NCBI RefSeq assembly: GCF_000950575.1
Contig: NZ_CP011005.1
Coordinates: 1,798,001-1,862,000 of the forward strand
DNA length: 64,000 nt
Origin: Psychromicrobium lacuslunae
GTDB taxonomy: Bacteria; Actinomycetota; Actinomycetes; Actinomycetales; Micrococcaceae
Direction of reading: 5' to 3'
The stretch's first letter is position 1. Each line of letters begins with the position of its first letter. Below, piece after piece: positions 19,125-28,210 of this stretch. Made by a program: the position numbers and the translations under genes. The notes under the pieces were generated by a model. That model was not told the DNA's origin. It did not search any database and was given only the letters and a program-made list of their open reading frames with translations.

Positions 19125-20059
19125 AACTCGGTACCTCCGGGGCCCTGGGTGGCAGCCTCAGCCGCCTCGGTGAAAATCGGATCAATAAAGACGTGCTGTA
19201 AGGCTTCAACAATGCCTTGCGGGGTTGGTGTGCTGGCGGTCGCGGCAACCCGTAGGCCGATCCGCGCCGCCTGTTCTGCGGTCGGCTGACCGATAGCGAT
19301 GAATCTTGTCGAGCCCAGTGGGGCTAAGGTGGCCGCGATCCGATCCGCGGCACTCGGCGAGGCTGCAATGACAGCGTCCAATGAGCCCTGCTCGATCAGT
19401 TGCCTGGCTTGCGCCGCGCTGAGCAGCTGTGGTGTCTCAGCACTAATCGAGGCTTCCTCGCCAGCACTGATCTGCAGTGGCGTGGTCAGCCGAGCGCCCT
19501 CCGCTGCCGGATAATCCACCGTTCGATAAGCCACCGTGGTTTGCAACTCCGCACCAGCAGCACATAAGCCCTCGGCGAGCTCTGCGCTGGCTAGGTTGGA
19601 CTGCGGCAGCCAAACCCGCTGACCCTTCAAATTGGGCAGGATGCCGACGAGCCCGGCTGCCGATTGGATTCCCTCGGGTGCCAAATCGACCCGGAGCCCT
19701 TCGGCCTCTAGCACGCGCCGCGAGGACGGACCAATGGTGGCGATCTTCACTCCCTCGGGCACGAGCTCAGCCAGGCTCATCCCGGCCAGCTCTGCTTGGG
19801 CTTTGAGCGCTCGCACAGTGGTGATCGAGGAGACGACCAACCAATCAAAGCCGCCAGCGCGCAAGCCCGCAATCGAGAAATCTGCGGCCTCGAAGTCGAT
19901 CAGCGGCAATAAATAGGGAGTCGCTCCGGCTGCTCTGAGTGCCCGGCTAAAGCCGGCAGCACGGTCCGGGCTTCGGGTAATTAACACGGAACGCCCTTGC
20001 AGCCTCGGCCCGCCGGTCGGCAAAGATTCCTGCTGCGGGCCGGAATCTATCGCACTCAC
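19121..20059 (-). CDS. hemD: Uroporphyrinogen-III synthase
   Basis: 312 aa. It closes hydroxymethylbilane to uroporphyrinogen III with inversion of ring D. The family has poor conservation; visible elements are [17 protein letters not shown], the start of domain 2 ([16 protein letters not shown]), [14 protein letters not shown] and the late [17 protein letters not shown]. The operon position between hemC and hemB supports the call. The start ATG lies 5 bp after the hemC stop, and the stop overlaps hemB by 4 bp. Confidence 0.9.
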   Translation of the reverse strand: MSAIDSGPQQESLPTGGPRLQGRSVLITRSPDRAAGFSRALRAAGATPYLLPLIDFEAADFSIAGLRAGGFDWLVVSSITTVRALKAQAELAGMSLAELVPEGVKIATIGPSSRRVLEAEGLRVDLAPEGIQSAAGLVGILPNLKGQRVWLPQSNLASAELAEGLCAAGAELQTTVAYRTVDYPAAEGARLTTPLQISAGEEASISAETPQLLSAAQARQLIEQGSLDAVIAASPSAADRIAATLAPLGSTRFIAIGQPTAEQAARIGLRVAATASTPTPQGIVEALQHVFIDPIFTEAAEAATQGPGGTEL

Positions 20060-20064
20060 CGTAT

Positions 20065-21006
20065 TCAGCCCAGCTCCGCGGGAATTAATTCTGCAGCGCC
20101 GTCGGCCAGCATTGCCTCAGCCAGTTCGATGCCTAATAAGGTGGCGGCAACCTCGGTGATGCCATCGGTAGATTTAGCTTGTCTAATCACCCGACTACCA
20201 TCGACCGCGCAGACGCAGGCTTCTAAGCGGAGCAGGCTGCCCTGCAATTGGGCAAAGGCACCCACCGGAGCACTGCAACCGGCCTCCAAACGAGCCAGCA
20301 GCGCCCGTTCAGCAGTCACCGCCAGCCGGGTAGCCGAATCGTCAATTGCCGCAAGTGCAGCGGTCAGCGAGGCCGCGGTACCGTGTGCCACCTCGACGGC
20401 GAGCGCGCCTTGGCCGGGTGCTGGCAGCATCAGCTCACTGCTGAACAATTCGGAGACCGCCGCCGAGCGGTCGATCCGGCCGAGACCCGCCGCGGCAAGC
20501 ACCACCGCGTCCAGATCGTTCTCCAAGCGGCCGAGCCGGGTGTCCACATTGCCGCGAATATCGACAACCTCGAGGTCGGTTCGAGCGGCTCGTAACTGTG
20601 CAGCGCGGCGCGGTGAACCGGTGCCGACTTTAGCGCCGGAGGGCAGCTCGGACAGCGTGCGGTGTGAACGAGAGCAAAGCGCGTCACGGGCATCGGCTCG
20701 GATAGGCACGGCAGCGGTGAGCAAGCCAGGCGCGGCAGCAGTGGGCAAATCCTTGAGCGAATGCACGGCGAGATCGATCCGGCCGTCGAGCAGTGCAGCC
20801 CGCAGCGCGGTGACAAAAACCCCGGTGCCACCCATTTGCGAAAGCGGGCCGGTCAACACGTCACCATCGGTGCGAATCTCCACCAGCTCGACGTCGAAGC
20901 CGCCCACCGCGGAGAGCTGGTCGGCGATCTGCTGAGACTGGGTTCGGGCCAGCTTGGAGCCACGAGTGCCGAGCTTGAAAATCTCTCTGCCGGTTTGCTC
21001 AGACAC
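20065..21006 (-). CDS. hemC: Hydroxymethylbilane synthase (porphobilinogen deaminase)
   Basis: 313 aa. It polymerises four porphobilinogens to hydroxymethylbilane. It begins with the family motif LGTRGSKLARTQS, then VHSLKDLPT, GSPRRAAQLRA, and Cys244 in LEAGCSAPVGA, which carries the dipyrromethane cofactor. It starts 3 bp after the hemH stop, within the haem operon. Confidence 0.96.
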   Translation of the reverse strand: MSEQTGREIFKLGTRGSKLARTQSQQIADQLSAVGGFDVELVEIRTDGDVLTGPLSQMGGTGVFVTALRAALLDGRIDLAVHSLKDLPTAAAPGLLTAAVPIRADARDALCSRSHRTLSELPSGAKVGTGSPRRAAQLRAARTDLEVVDIRGNVDTRLGRLENDLDAVVLAAAGLGRIDRSAAVSELFSSELMLPAPGQGALAVEVAHGTAASLTAALAAIDDSATRLAVTAERALLARLEAGCSAPVGAFAQLQGSLLRLEACVCAVDGSRVIRQAKSTDGITEVAATLLGIELAEAMLADGAAELIPAELG

Positions 21007-21009
21007 TGC

Positions 21010-22209
21010 TTAAGCCACCGATCCAACGGTGCTGTCGGCGCCGGCAATGGTTGGCTTTTCGCCCCGGAAGTTCGCGCAGCAACCGGGCCGACAGACGTCG
21101 TACCACGGCCCCAAGGGGGTCATTGCCGGGCGAGCCGCAATATTGTTGGCAACGGTTCGCTCGCTAATCAGATCGACCAGACCGGCCACGAACTTTTGAT
21201 GTGTACCCGGGGTTGGCACTCGATCGAAGGCCAGCTCAAGCTTCTCAGCGGTTTCCTTGGCCTCGGTGTCCAGGTCCCAGACGACTTCCATGTGATCGCT
21301 GACGAAGCCCAACGGCACCACCACGACGCCGCGCACGCCTTGCCCGGCGAGCTCTTCCATTGCGTCACTAATGTCGGGTTCGAGCCACGGTACGTGCGGC
21401 GCACCCGAGCGGGACTGGTAGACAAGCGACCATTTAGTTTCGCTGCCAGATTCGGCGTTCACTCGGTCCATCACGGCGCTGGCGGCAGCCAGGTGCTGCG
21501 CCACATAGGCCGATCCTTCAGCGAACTCGCGGGGCTCATCGGAGGAGTTGCCCGCTGCTTCGGCGTCCCTGGTCGGGATTGAGTGGGTGGCAAATAAGAT
21601 GTGAATCTTGTCATCGCCACCCTGGTTCTGCTCAGTCAACTCGGCCCGCACCTTGGCGAGGCCAGCAATAGTGCCCTCGATAAACGGTTCGACAAAACCC
21701 GGATGGTCGAAGTACTGCCGGACCTTATCAACCTCGAGTTTTCCGTCGAGCCCTGAATCGACCAGGGCCATGCCAAGGTCCTCCCGGTACTGGCGGCAGG
21801 AGGAGTAGCAGGAGTAGGCGCTCGTGGTGACGGTCAGGATCTTCCGGTGCCCGGCATCATAAGCTTCTTGCAGTACCTCGGGGATATAAGGGTCCCAGTT
21901 GCGATTGCCCCAGAGCACCGGCAGCTCAATTCCCCGAGCCGCCAACTCACCTTCGAGTGCTGCTTTCAACGCTCGATTCTGCTCATTGATCGGGCTGATC
22001 CCGCCAAATGCCCGGTAGTGATGTGAGACCTCTTCTAAGCGTTCGTCCGGGATGCCGCGTCCTCTAGTGACATTGCGCAAGAAGGGAATGACGTCGTCCT
22101 GGCCTTCCGGCCCGCCGAAGGAGGCCAGCAAGATGGCATCGTATTCTTTGGGGGCCATCCGACCACGTTCGGTAATCGGGTTGAGTTCGGTGTTCACCGG
22201 CGCGCTCAT
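21010..22209 (-). CDS. hemH: Coproporphyrin ferrochelatase
   Basis: 399 aa. It inserts Fe2+ into coproporphyrin III in the actinobacterial/Gram-positive route (also called cpfC). Key parts are LLASFGGPEG, the coproporphyrin-loop region SPINEQNRAL, VLWGNRNWDPYI, and the catalytic His in FATHSIPTRD. Cys pairs at SCYSSC and near the C-terminus (DVCRPGCCANF) are consistent with the [2Fe-2S] cluster known in actinobacterial ferrochelatases, although the C-terminal spacing is C-x3-C-C. Its start overlaps the hemQ stop by 4 bp. Confidence 0.93.
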   Translation of the reverse strand: MSAPVNTELNPITERGRMAPKEYDAILLASFGGPEGQDDVIPFLRNVTRGRGIPDERLEEVSHHYRAFGGISPINEQNRALKAALEGELAARGIELPVLWGNRNWDPYIPEVLQEAYDAGHRKILTVTTSAYSCYSSCRQYREDLGMALVDSGLDGKLEVDKVRQYFDHPGFVEPFIEGTIAGLAKVRAELTEQNQGGDDKIHILFATHSIPTRDAEAAGNSSDEPREFAEGSAYVAQHLAAASAVMDRVNAESGSETKWSLVYQSRSGAPHVPWLEPDISDAMEELAGQGVRGVVVVPLGFVSDHMEVVWDLDTEAKETAEKLELAFDRVPTPGTHQKFVAGLVDLISERTVANNIAARPAMTPLGPWYDVCRPGCCANFRGEKPTIAGADSTVGSVA

Positions 22210-22916
22210 CGCAGTACCTCGGCGATCTCCTCGGCGGTAATCCGCCGCCCGGTGTAGAAAGGGACTTCTTCGCGGACGTGCATCCGGGCATCGGTGGCAC
22301 GCAGGTGTCGCATCAGATCGACCAGCTCAACCACATCGTCGGCTTCCAACCCGAGCAACCATTCCCAGTCGCCCAAGGCGAAGGAAGAGACCGTATTAGC
22401 CAGCACACCGGGGAAGTCCCGGCCCAACAAACCGTGTTCCCGCAGCATCCGGCCGCGTTCCTCTTCGGGCAGGATGTACCACTCATAGGAGCGCACGAAG
22501 GGGTAAACGCAGACCCACTGCTTCGGCTCCAGGCTGGCCCGCATATAACTCGGGATGTGGTTCTTAGCGAACTCCGCTTCGCGGTGCACACCCATTGCTG
22601 ACCAGGTGATGTCAGTATTGGCGAATAACTCGCTGCGACGGATGTCACGAATTGCTTGCTGTAGGCCATCGGCGCTGGCACCGACCAGCCAGATCATCAC
22701 ATCGGCCTCGCTGCGCATTGCCGAAACATCGTAGGCACCACGGAGAGTTATGCCCTGCTCAGCTAGCTGCGCCACTAGCTCCTCGAAAACGGCCACTTTG
22801 CCGTTTCCCACCCCGGGCTGCCCTAGTCTCTTAAAGACTGTCCAGAGAGTGAAGGGGGTTTCCGAAGGGTCAACGCTTACAGTTTTACTGACAGATTCTG
22901 CCAAAGTGTCGCTCAT
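22206..22916 (-). CDS. hemQ: Coproheme decarboxylase (HemQ/ChdC)
   Basis: 236 aa, chlorite-dismutase fold. It decarboxylates two propionates of coproheme with peroxide to give haem b, the last step of the coproporphyrin pathway. The key stretch CVYPFVRSYEWYILPEEER holds the catalytic Tyr, and HIPSYMR lies before it. Start choice: ATG 22916 follows AAGGAG at a rather long distance (13 bp); ATG 22943 and TTG 22952 are in-frame alternatives with no clear ribosome site. A 21-bp palindrome at 22961-22981 lies just upstream and would overlap a -35 element. Confidence 0.92.
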   Translation of the reverse strand: MSDTLAESVSKTVSVDPSETPFTLWTVFKRLGQPGVGNGKVAVFEELVAQLAEQGITLRGAYDVSAMRSEADVMIWLVGASADGLQQAIRDIRRSELFANTDITWSAMGVHREAEFAKNHIPSYMRASLEPKQWVCVYPFVRSYEWYILPEEERGRMLREHGLLGRDFPGVLANTVSSFALGDWEWLLGLEADDVVELVDLMRHLRATDARMHVREEVPFYTGRRITAEEIAEVLR

Positions 22917-22960
22917 AGCTAACAGTCTGCTCCTTACCGACATGAATACCAAAATAAAAC

Positions 22961-22981
22961 ACTTCTACGCCATGTAGAAGT
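22961..22981. promoter_or_regulatory. Palindrome upstream of hemQ (putative haem-gene operator)
   Basis: ACTTCTAC (22961-22968) and GTAGAAGT (22974-22981) are perfect inverted repeats around GCCAT. On the minus strand a possible -35 TTCTAC (22979-22974) and -10 TATTTT (22956-22951) are 17 bp apart, so the palindrome covers the -35. The same TTCTAC-N6-TAGAAG pattern occurs upstream of hemA at 25592-25610. Confidence 0.65.
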
Positions 22982-22989
22982 TGTGAAGA

Positions 22990-24405
22990 TCACAAAATCC
23001 CGCGCGCCTGCTGTTGCGCATCGGCAATCACCGAGACCAGTCCATTGCCTGCTAGCCAGGCACCAGTCACCGCGAGGCCATCAATTCCGGCGGCCGCCTC
23101 GCGTAAGGCATCAATCCGCGCCTGCTGGCCAAGAGTGGCATTAGAAACAGCGCTGCGCCAACGCACCACGTCCCAATCCAGCACATCATCTTGCTGCACC
23201 TCAAGGCCCAACAGCGCTGAGGCGTCCGCGAGCGCTTGCTGCAGTTCCGGGTCACCATCGCTGAGCGCTTCCTCAGCATAAGAGAGCCGCAAAACGTGAG
23301 TGCCCGGACCTTCTTCGTCCGCCAGCCAGGGCCATTTGGCAGTGGCATGAGTCATTGCCTTCGCCTTGACCTGAGTCAGCTTGGGCGCCACCAACACCCC
23401 GGTCCCCCGCGGGATGGCGTCAAGTTCCGGCAGATCGACCACAATGGTGAGCAGCGCAATCTGCTTCCCCTGCACACCGATACCATCGGGGCCAGCAAAG
23501 TCAGCCGCCTCAGCCAACACACCATCCAGCAGTTCGACGGCAGCGCTGGCCTCAGTGGCCAGTACCACCTTGTCAGCCTCCACCAAGCCCTGCGCCGTGG
23601 TGACGTGCCAGGCGGTGCCGGTTCGCTTGATTTTCAGTACCGGTGAATTCAGTACCAGCTCGACGCCAAGTTCATCTAGTTCGGTGCGCAGCGCTTGGGC
23701 GATCTGATAGACCCCGCCACGCAAGCCGCCCACCGCGGAACCGGGTTTCTTGGACTTCTTACCAGAGTTCTTCGCCTTGATTGCGGTCACCGCGGCGGAA
23801 AGCGAACCGTGCTCGCGCAGCGCGGCCCGCAGCCCGGGAATAGCCAGATCCGGGTCCAGGTCCTCCGGGCTCACCGAATAGACGCCGCCTACCACCGGGG
23901 CAAGCAGCCGGTCCACCACCCGCTGACCCATTCGAGCCCGCACCATATCGGCCAAGCTGCGCGACTTCACCCCGACGCCCTTGGGCAGATTGACGTCGAG
24001 CTTGGCCCGCAGTAACCCGCTACGACCCAGGATCTCGCGTAGTTCCGGAGCATCCAGGTCGAGGGGAATGCCCAGCACTCCCTTGGGCAGCGGCGAGGTC
24101 CGCTGCTGGCCTCGACTATCGGCGAGCGCCAGCCAAGCACCTACCGGATTGGGCTCCGCGAGCTGCTCGGCCAGCCCCAGTTGGGCGGCCAGTTCTTCGA
24201 AAGCCTTGCTGCGTTTGGCGTAGCTCTCCGCGCCAGCGTCGAGCACCAAACCACCCACTTCGTGGGCTGCTACCGCGCCGCCGACCTGATCGCTCGCCTC
24301 GAGCAGCGTCACCGCGACGTCGGCATGGGCGAGTTCGCGTGCCGCCACCAGCCCAGCCATGCCGCCGCCGATCACCACCGCGCTGGAACGCTGCTTCTCA
24401 GTCAT
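22990..24405 (-). CDS. hemY: Coproporphyrinogen III oxidase, FAD type (CgoX/HemY)
   Basis: 471-aa FAD enzyme that oxidises coproporphyrinogen III to coproporphyrin III in organisms with HemQ (older name protoporphyrinogen oxidase). The dinucleotide motif VVIGGGMAGLVAAREL is at residues 10-25, followed by LLEASDQVGG; the C-terminal FAD contact is LAVTGAWLAGNGL. An in-frame start 24 codons upstream was rejected; ATG 24405 overlaps the hemE stop by 8 bp. A Lys/Ser-rich insert (GKKSKKPG) lies near residue 220. Second gene of the hemE-led group. Confidence 0.92.
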   Translation of the reverse strand: MTEKQRSSAVVIGGGMAGLVAARELAHADVAVTLLEASDQVGGAVAAHEVGGLVLDAGAESYAKRSKAFEELAAQLGLAEQLAEPNPVGAWLALADSRGQQRTSPLPKGVLGIPLDLDAPELREILGRSGLLRAKLDVNLPKGVGVKSRSLADMVRARMGQRVVDRLLAPVVGGVYSVSPEDLDPDLAIPGLRAALREHGSLSAAVTAIKAKNSGKKSKKPGSAVGGLRGGVYQIAQALRTELDELGVELVLNSPVLKIKRTGTAWHVTTAQGLVEADKVVLATEASAAVELLDGVLAEAADFAGPDGIGVQGKQIALLTIVVDLPELDAIPRGTGVLVAPKLTQVKAKAMTHATAKWPWLADEEGPGTHVLRLSYAEEALSDGDPELQQALADASALLGLEVQQDDVLDWDVVRWRSAVSNATLGQQARIDALREAAAGIDGLAVTGAWLAGNGLVSVIADAQQQARGIL

Positions 24406-25516
24406 CGCTGCTCTCCTGCTCTTCAGCCGTCTGCGCGCTCTGCGTCGAACTCGCCAGATCGTTCTCGCCGTGTACAAGTTCTACGATACGGCTCAGCACA
24501 GCTGGATCGGCGTCCGGCGGGACCCCGTGGCCCAAATTGACCACATGCCCCGGGGCGGTACGGCCGCGGCGCAGCACATCGAGCACATGATCCCGCAGTA
24601 CCGGCCAGGGCGCGTCCAGCAGCGCCGGGTCAATATTGCCTTGCAAGGGCGAGCTGCCGCCAAGCCTCCGGTTAGCTTCATCCAAGGGCAGCCGATAGTC
24701 GACACCCACCACGTCGACGCCGACGTCCCGCATTGCCACCAACAATTCCGAGGTACCGGTACCAAAGTGAATCAGCGGCGCCCCCAGTTCGCGAACATGA
24801 TCGAGCGCCCGAGTGGACGCCGGCGCGACATGCTGCTGATAGTCGGCAAGGCCAAGCGAACCGGCCCAGGAATCAAAGAGCTGGCCGGCACTCGCTCCCG
24901 ACTCCAACTGAGCTCGCAAGAACTTCCCAGAGGCATCGGCGGCCCACTGGGCCAACGCCTGCCAGGTTTGGGGGTCAGCATGCATCATCCGACGTGGCCC
25001 CAGGTGATCACGCGAGGGCTTGCCTTCCACCATGTAGGCAGCCAGGGTAAAGGGGGCACCGGCAAAGCCGATCAGCGGAGTATTGCCCAGCTCGGCAACA
25101 GTCAGCGCGACCGCTGCACGGATGGGTTCCAGCGCCTGATTATCCAACTCCGGTAGGGCCTGCACATCGGCCAGGCTACGAATCGGCCGCTCCAGTACCG
25201 GGCCGACGCCGGGCACGATGTCAACGCCAACCCCGGCTAGCTTGAGCGGAATGACGATGTCGGAGAAGAAAATCGCGGCGTCCACGTCGTGCCGACGCAC
25301 CGGCTGCAAAGTGATTTCACTGGCTAGTTCGGGCCGCAGGCAGGAGTCCAGCATGGAAACCCCTTCACGAGCCTTACGGTATTCCGGCAAGGACCGTCCG
25401 GCTTGCCGCATGAACCAGATCGGCGTGCGGCTCGGAGTGCGACCACGATAGGCGGCGATCAGCGGAGAATCACCGGTACGTCCGTCGTTGAGCGGGTGGC
25501 TGGGTTGCAGCGTCAT
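24398..25516 (-). CDS. hemE: Uroporphyrinogen decarboxylase
   Basis: 372 aa. It removes four acetate carboxyls from uroporphyrinogen III to give coproporphyrinogen III. Signatures are PIWFMRQAGRSLPEYR, FFSDIVIPLKLAGVGV, GFAGAPFTLAAYMVEG and a late GNIDPALL. An upstream in-frame start (17 codons more) lacks support; ATG 25516 starts the conserved region at the usual distance, though no clear Shine-Dalgarno is seen. It is divergent from hemA. Confidence 0.94.
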   Translation of the reverse strand: MTLQPSHPLNDGRTGDSPLIAAYRGRTPSRTPIWFMRQAGRSLPEYRKAREGVSMLDSCLRPELASEITLQPVRRHDVDAAIFFSDIVIPLKLAGVGVDIVPGVGPVLERPIRSLADVQALPELDNQALEPIRAAVALTVAELGNTPLIGFAGAPFTLAAYMVEGKPSRDHLGPRRMMHADPQTWQALAQWAADASGKFLRAQLESGASAGQLFDSWAGSLGLADYQQHVAPASTRALDHVRELGAPLIHFGTGTSELLVAMRDVGVDVVGVDYRLPLDEANRRLGGSSPLQGNIDPALLDAPWPVLRDHVLDVLRRGRTAPGHVVNLGHGVPPDADPAVLSRIVELVHGENDLASSTQSAQTAEEQESSDD

Positions 25517-25591
25517 ATAGTCGATTCTGCCTTTTGAGCGGGCGTCCAGATAGCGACACCCTGTCAATTTTTTACTGAGGTATGCCTTGCT

Positions 25592-25610
25592 ATTCTACAG
25601 AGCATAGAAG
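25592..25610. promoter_or_regulatory. Palindrome in hemA/hemE divergent region (putative haem-gene operator)
   Basis: ATTCTAC-N5-ATAGAAG at 25592-25610 shares TTCTAC-N6-TAGAAG with the site upstream of hemQ (22961-22981). It lies 18 bp before the hemA start and about 75 bp upstream of hemE. It overlaps TATTCT (25591-25596), a possible -10. Binding by a haem- or iron-responsive regulator is an inference. Confidence 0.55.
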
Positions 25611-25628
25611 TCATAGGATGGGTTCGCT

Positions 25629-26975
25629 GTGGTTCTCTTCTCATTGATTGCAACTCATACAGATCTCGATCTGGAAACCGTCGCCCGGTTGAGCGTCGGC
25701 TCTTCAGCCATCTCTAACTCCGCCGTGGTACTAGCCACTTGCAATCGCTTTGAAATCTACGCGGCAGCCGAATCTGAGGCTGCTGTGCCAGCGCTCCGCG
25801 AGGAGATTGAAACCAAGCTCAGGCAAGCTACTGAATTATCCGAAGAGCTCATCAGCAAGGCTTTCACCACCCTCAGCGGCTCGGAGGTTGCTCGGCACCT
25901 CTTTGCGGTGGCTTCGGGCCTGGATTCCGCGGTTGTGGGTGAACGCGAAATCGCCGGGCAGGTGCGACGCGCACTCAGCGAGGCGCAAACTGCTTTTCCC
26001 GTCCCTGGCCCGCTGGTCCGGCTCTTCCAAAAAGCCTCAAAGACAGCCAAGGACGTTGGATCGCAAACCGCTCTGGGAAGTCAGGGGCGTTCAATCGTTT
26101 CGGTCGCCCTTGATCTGGCCAACGATTCCTCGGCGCTGTCCTGGGCAGAGCGCTCGGTGTTGCTCTTCGGTACCGGAGCCTACGCCGGCGCCACCATGGC
26201 ATTGCTACGGGAACGTGGCGTGCAGGACGTTTCGGTCCATTCTTCTTCCGGTCGCGCACCAAGCTTTGTCGCGAGTCGGGGTGGCCGGGCAATTCTGGAC
26301 GCCACTGAACTCAAAGCCGCACTGGGCAGCGCTGATCTGGTGATTGGTTGCAGCGGTTCGGATAACAGACTCTCAGCCGGGTTCCTCGCCGAGGCACGAC
26401 AGCAGGTCGGGCATTCCGGAGAGCAGCTGACCATGATCGATCTAGCACTCACCAGAGACTTCGATCCGGCGGTTGTTGAACTCCCCGAAGTCGAGCTACT
26501 CACCCTAGAATCGGTGCGCCTAGCTGCCCCCGAAGAGCAAGAGTCGGCTTTGCAGCAGGCCAGCCAGATCGTCGATACCGCGGCAGCGGCCTTTGAAACC
26601 GAAATCGCTGCCCGCAGCGTTGATTCGGCAATTGTGGCGCTACGCAAACACACCCTCGCGGTCCTGGATGTTGAATTGGAGCGGGTACGCGCCCAGCACG
26701 GTTGCACCGCGGCCGCCGAAGAAGTTGAATTCGCCTTGCGCAGGATGGTCAAGCAGTTACTGCACGTGCCCACCGTACGGGGGCGTGAACTGGCCGCCGC
26801 TGGACAGCAAGATCAGTATTTGGCCGGGCTACAGGCACTCTACGGCCTTGAGGTGGCGACAGCCGCTAGCCCTGCCGCTATCCCAGGCAATGAGCCTGCC
26901 GTGACCGAGCCAAGTGGATTAACCTCACAGTCCGCCGAGGCCAGCTGCCCGGTTGATCACGAGCGCACCGCTTAG
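25629..26975 (+). CDS. hemA: Glutamyl-tRNA reductase
   Basis: 448 aa. It reduces Glu-tRNA(Glu) to glutamate-1-semialdehyde with NADPH, the committed step of the C5 haem route. The catalytic Cys is Cys38 in [28 protein letters not shown] and a nucleotide-binding [17 protein letters not shown] follow, with a C-terminal dimerisation helix region. The start is GTG 25629 with AGGATGG upstream. The C-terminal tail after residue 415 is Ala/Pro/Ser-rich and longer than in many homologues, and it contains Cys and His near the end ([11 protein letters not shown]). It is divergent from hemE, so the two transcription units share a control region. Confidence 0.95.
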   Translation: MVLFSLIATHTDLDLETVARLSVGSSAISNSAVVLATCNRFEIYAAAESEAAVPALREEIETKLRQATELSEELISKAFTTLSGSEVARHLFAVASGLDSAVVGEREIAGQVRRALSEAQTAFPVPGPLVRLFQKASKTAKDVGSQTALGSQGRSIVSVALDLANDSSALSWAERSVLLFGTGAYAGATMALLRERGVQDVSVHSSSGRAPSFVASRGGRAILDATELKAALGSADLVIGCSGSDNRLSAGFLAEARQQVGHSGEQLTMIDLALTRDFDPAVVELPEVELLTLESVRLAAPEEQESALQQASQIVDTAAAAFETEIAARSVDSAIVALRKHTLAVLDVELERVRAQHGCTAAAEEVEFALRRMVKQLLHVPTVRGRELAAAGQQDQYLAGLQALYGLEVATAASPAAIPGNEPAVTEPSGLTSQSAEASCPVDHERTA

Positions 26976-27018
26976 TCTCCGCACCGGCTGATCTCAACGC
27001 TGGCCGATTTCTGTCCTG

Positions 27019-28137
27019 CTAGCTTCGTACCTCAGCGTGCCCCGCTGCCGAGCCCAAACCACCCGCCACGCTCCAGACCCGCTCAAAACCCGCGGCCCGT
27101 AGGGCTAGTGCGGCCGCGGCAGAACGTAAGCCGGTGCGACAGAACAGCACCAGCTCAGTATCCTCTGGCAGCAAAGAATAATCCTTCGCGTCAAGTACTG
27201 CTTTCGGTATCACGATTGCACCGGGGAGCGAACCCAATGCGGTTTCATTCGCGGAACGCACATCGATTAGCTGCTGAGTCGGCGTCACGGCGGACCAAGG
27301 TATCGCCACCGAGGCGGCGGGCTGCACCCCGCAGAACTCCTGATAGTCGATGAGTTCGGTCACCGGGCTACGTTCCGGGTCAGCCGAGACACGAACGGTT
27401 CGCCAGGAGGAATCCAAAGCGTCGTAAACCTGCAGTCGGCCGAGTAGTGGCTCGCCGATGCCGGTCAATAACTTCACTGCCTCGCCCGCCATCACCGAGC
27501 CAATCACACCACAAAGCAGACCGAAGACTCCTGCCTCGGAGCAGGACGGCACCGCATCGGCTGGCGGCGGCTCCGGGAAGACGTCGCGATAGCTCGGGCC
27601 CTGTCCGGACCAGAACACCGAAACTTGGCCGTCAAAGCGCAGAATAGAACCCCAGACCAGAGGTTTGGCTAAGATTTCGCAGGCATCCGAGACCAGATAC
27701 CTGGTGGCGAAGTTATCTGAACCGTCGAGTACCAGATCGTATTGGCCCAAAAGGTCCAGGGCATTGGCTGAACTCAGCCGTTCCTGAATTGCTTGCACCG
27801 TCACTAAGGGGTTCAGTTCGGCCACCGCCGCCACCGCTGAGCTAACTTTGGGCTGACCCACCGAACTGTTTTTATGTAGCACCTGACGCTGCAGATTAGA
27901 CACGTCCACTACATCATCATCGATCACCCCGATGATGCCCACCCCGGCCGCAGCGAGGTAGGAAATCACCGGCGAACCCAGGCCGCCCGCACCGATCACC
28001 AGGACTCGAGAGTTTTTCAGCCGCCGCTGGCCGAGAACAGCGACTTCCGGCAGCAGTAAATGCCGAGAATAACGCTGCAACTCCTCAGCAGACAATTCGG
28101 GCCCCGGAGCAACCAGCGGGCTCAACGCAAAACTCAT
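27019..28137 (-). CDS. moeZ: Adenylyltransferase/sulfurtransferase MoeZ (MoeB-rhodanese fusion)
   Basis: 372 aa. An N-terminal ThiF/MoeB domain (VIGAGGLGSP at 48-55, IDDDVVDVSNLQRQ, DNFATRYLVSD) activates the C-terminal glycine of ubiquitin-like sulphur carriers. A C-terminal rhodanese domain with Cys333 in FCRTGLRS delivers sulphur. The region FPEPPPADAVPSCSEAGVFG is typical of actinobacterial MoeZ. It can serve molybdopterin, thiamine (ThiS) and other carriers; with thiS 2.1 kb away and no separate thiF in view, a role in thiamine synthesis is plausible. Gene order next to TetR and DUF3107 matches Rv3206c-Rv3208A. Confidence 0.9.
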   Translation of the reverse strand: MSFALSPLVAPGPELSAEELQRYSRHLLLPEVAVLGQRRLKNSRVLVIGAGGLGSPVISYLAAAGVGIIGVIDDDVVDVSNLQRQVLHKNSSVGQPKVSSAVAAVAELNPLVTVQAIQERLSSANALDLLGQYDLVLDGSDNFATRYLVSDACEILAKPLVWGSILRFDGQVSVFWSGQGPSYRDVFPEPPPADAVPSCSEAGVFGLLCGVIGSVMAGEAVKLLTGIGEPLLGRLQVYDALDSSWRTVRVSADPERSPVTELIDYQEFCGVQPAASVAIPWSAVTPTQQLIDVRSANETALGSLPGAIVIPKAVLDAKDYSLLPEDTELVLFCRTGLRSAAAALALRAAGFERVWSVAGGLGSAAGHAEVRS

Positions 28138-28210
28138 ACTTCAATCTACGATATCTAGGGGCGCTACGCACCGTAAGATGGGCAGAGCTAGAAACCCAAC
28201 AGGAGAAGCA

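Noticed and set aside
19997-20935. 312-codon plus-strand ORF antisense to hemC and hemD
   Set aside because: It is the mirror of high-GC coding DNA, rich in Ser, Arg and Ala, with no domain; hemC and hemD are certain.
25577-25595. DtxR/IdeR-like box upstream of hemA (TGAGGTATGCCTTGCTATT)
   Set aside because: Only about 10 of 19 positions match the consensus, far less than the htaA/hmuO boxes.
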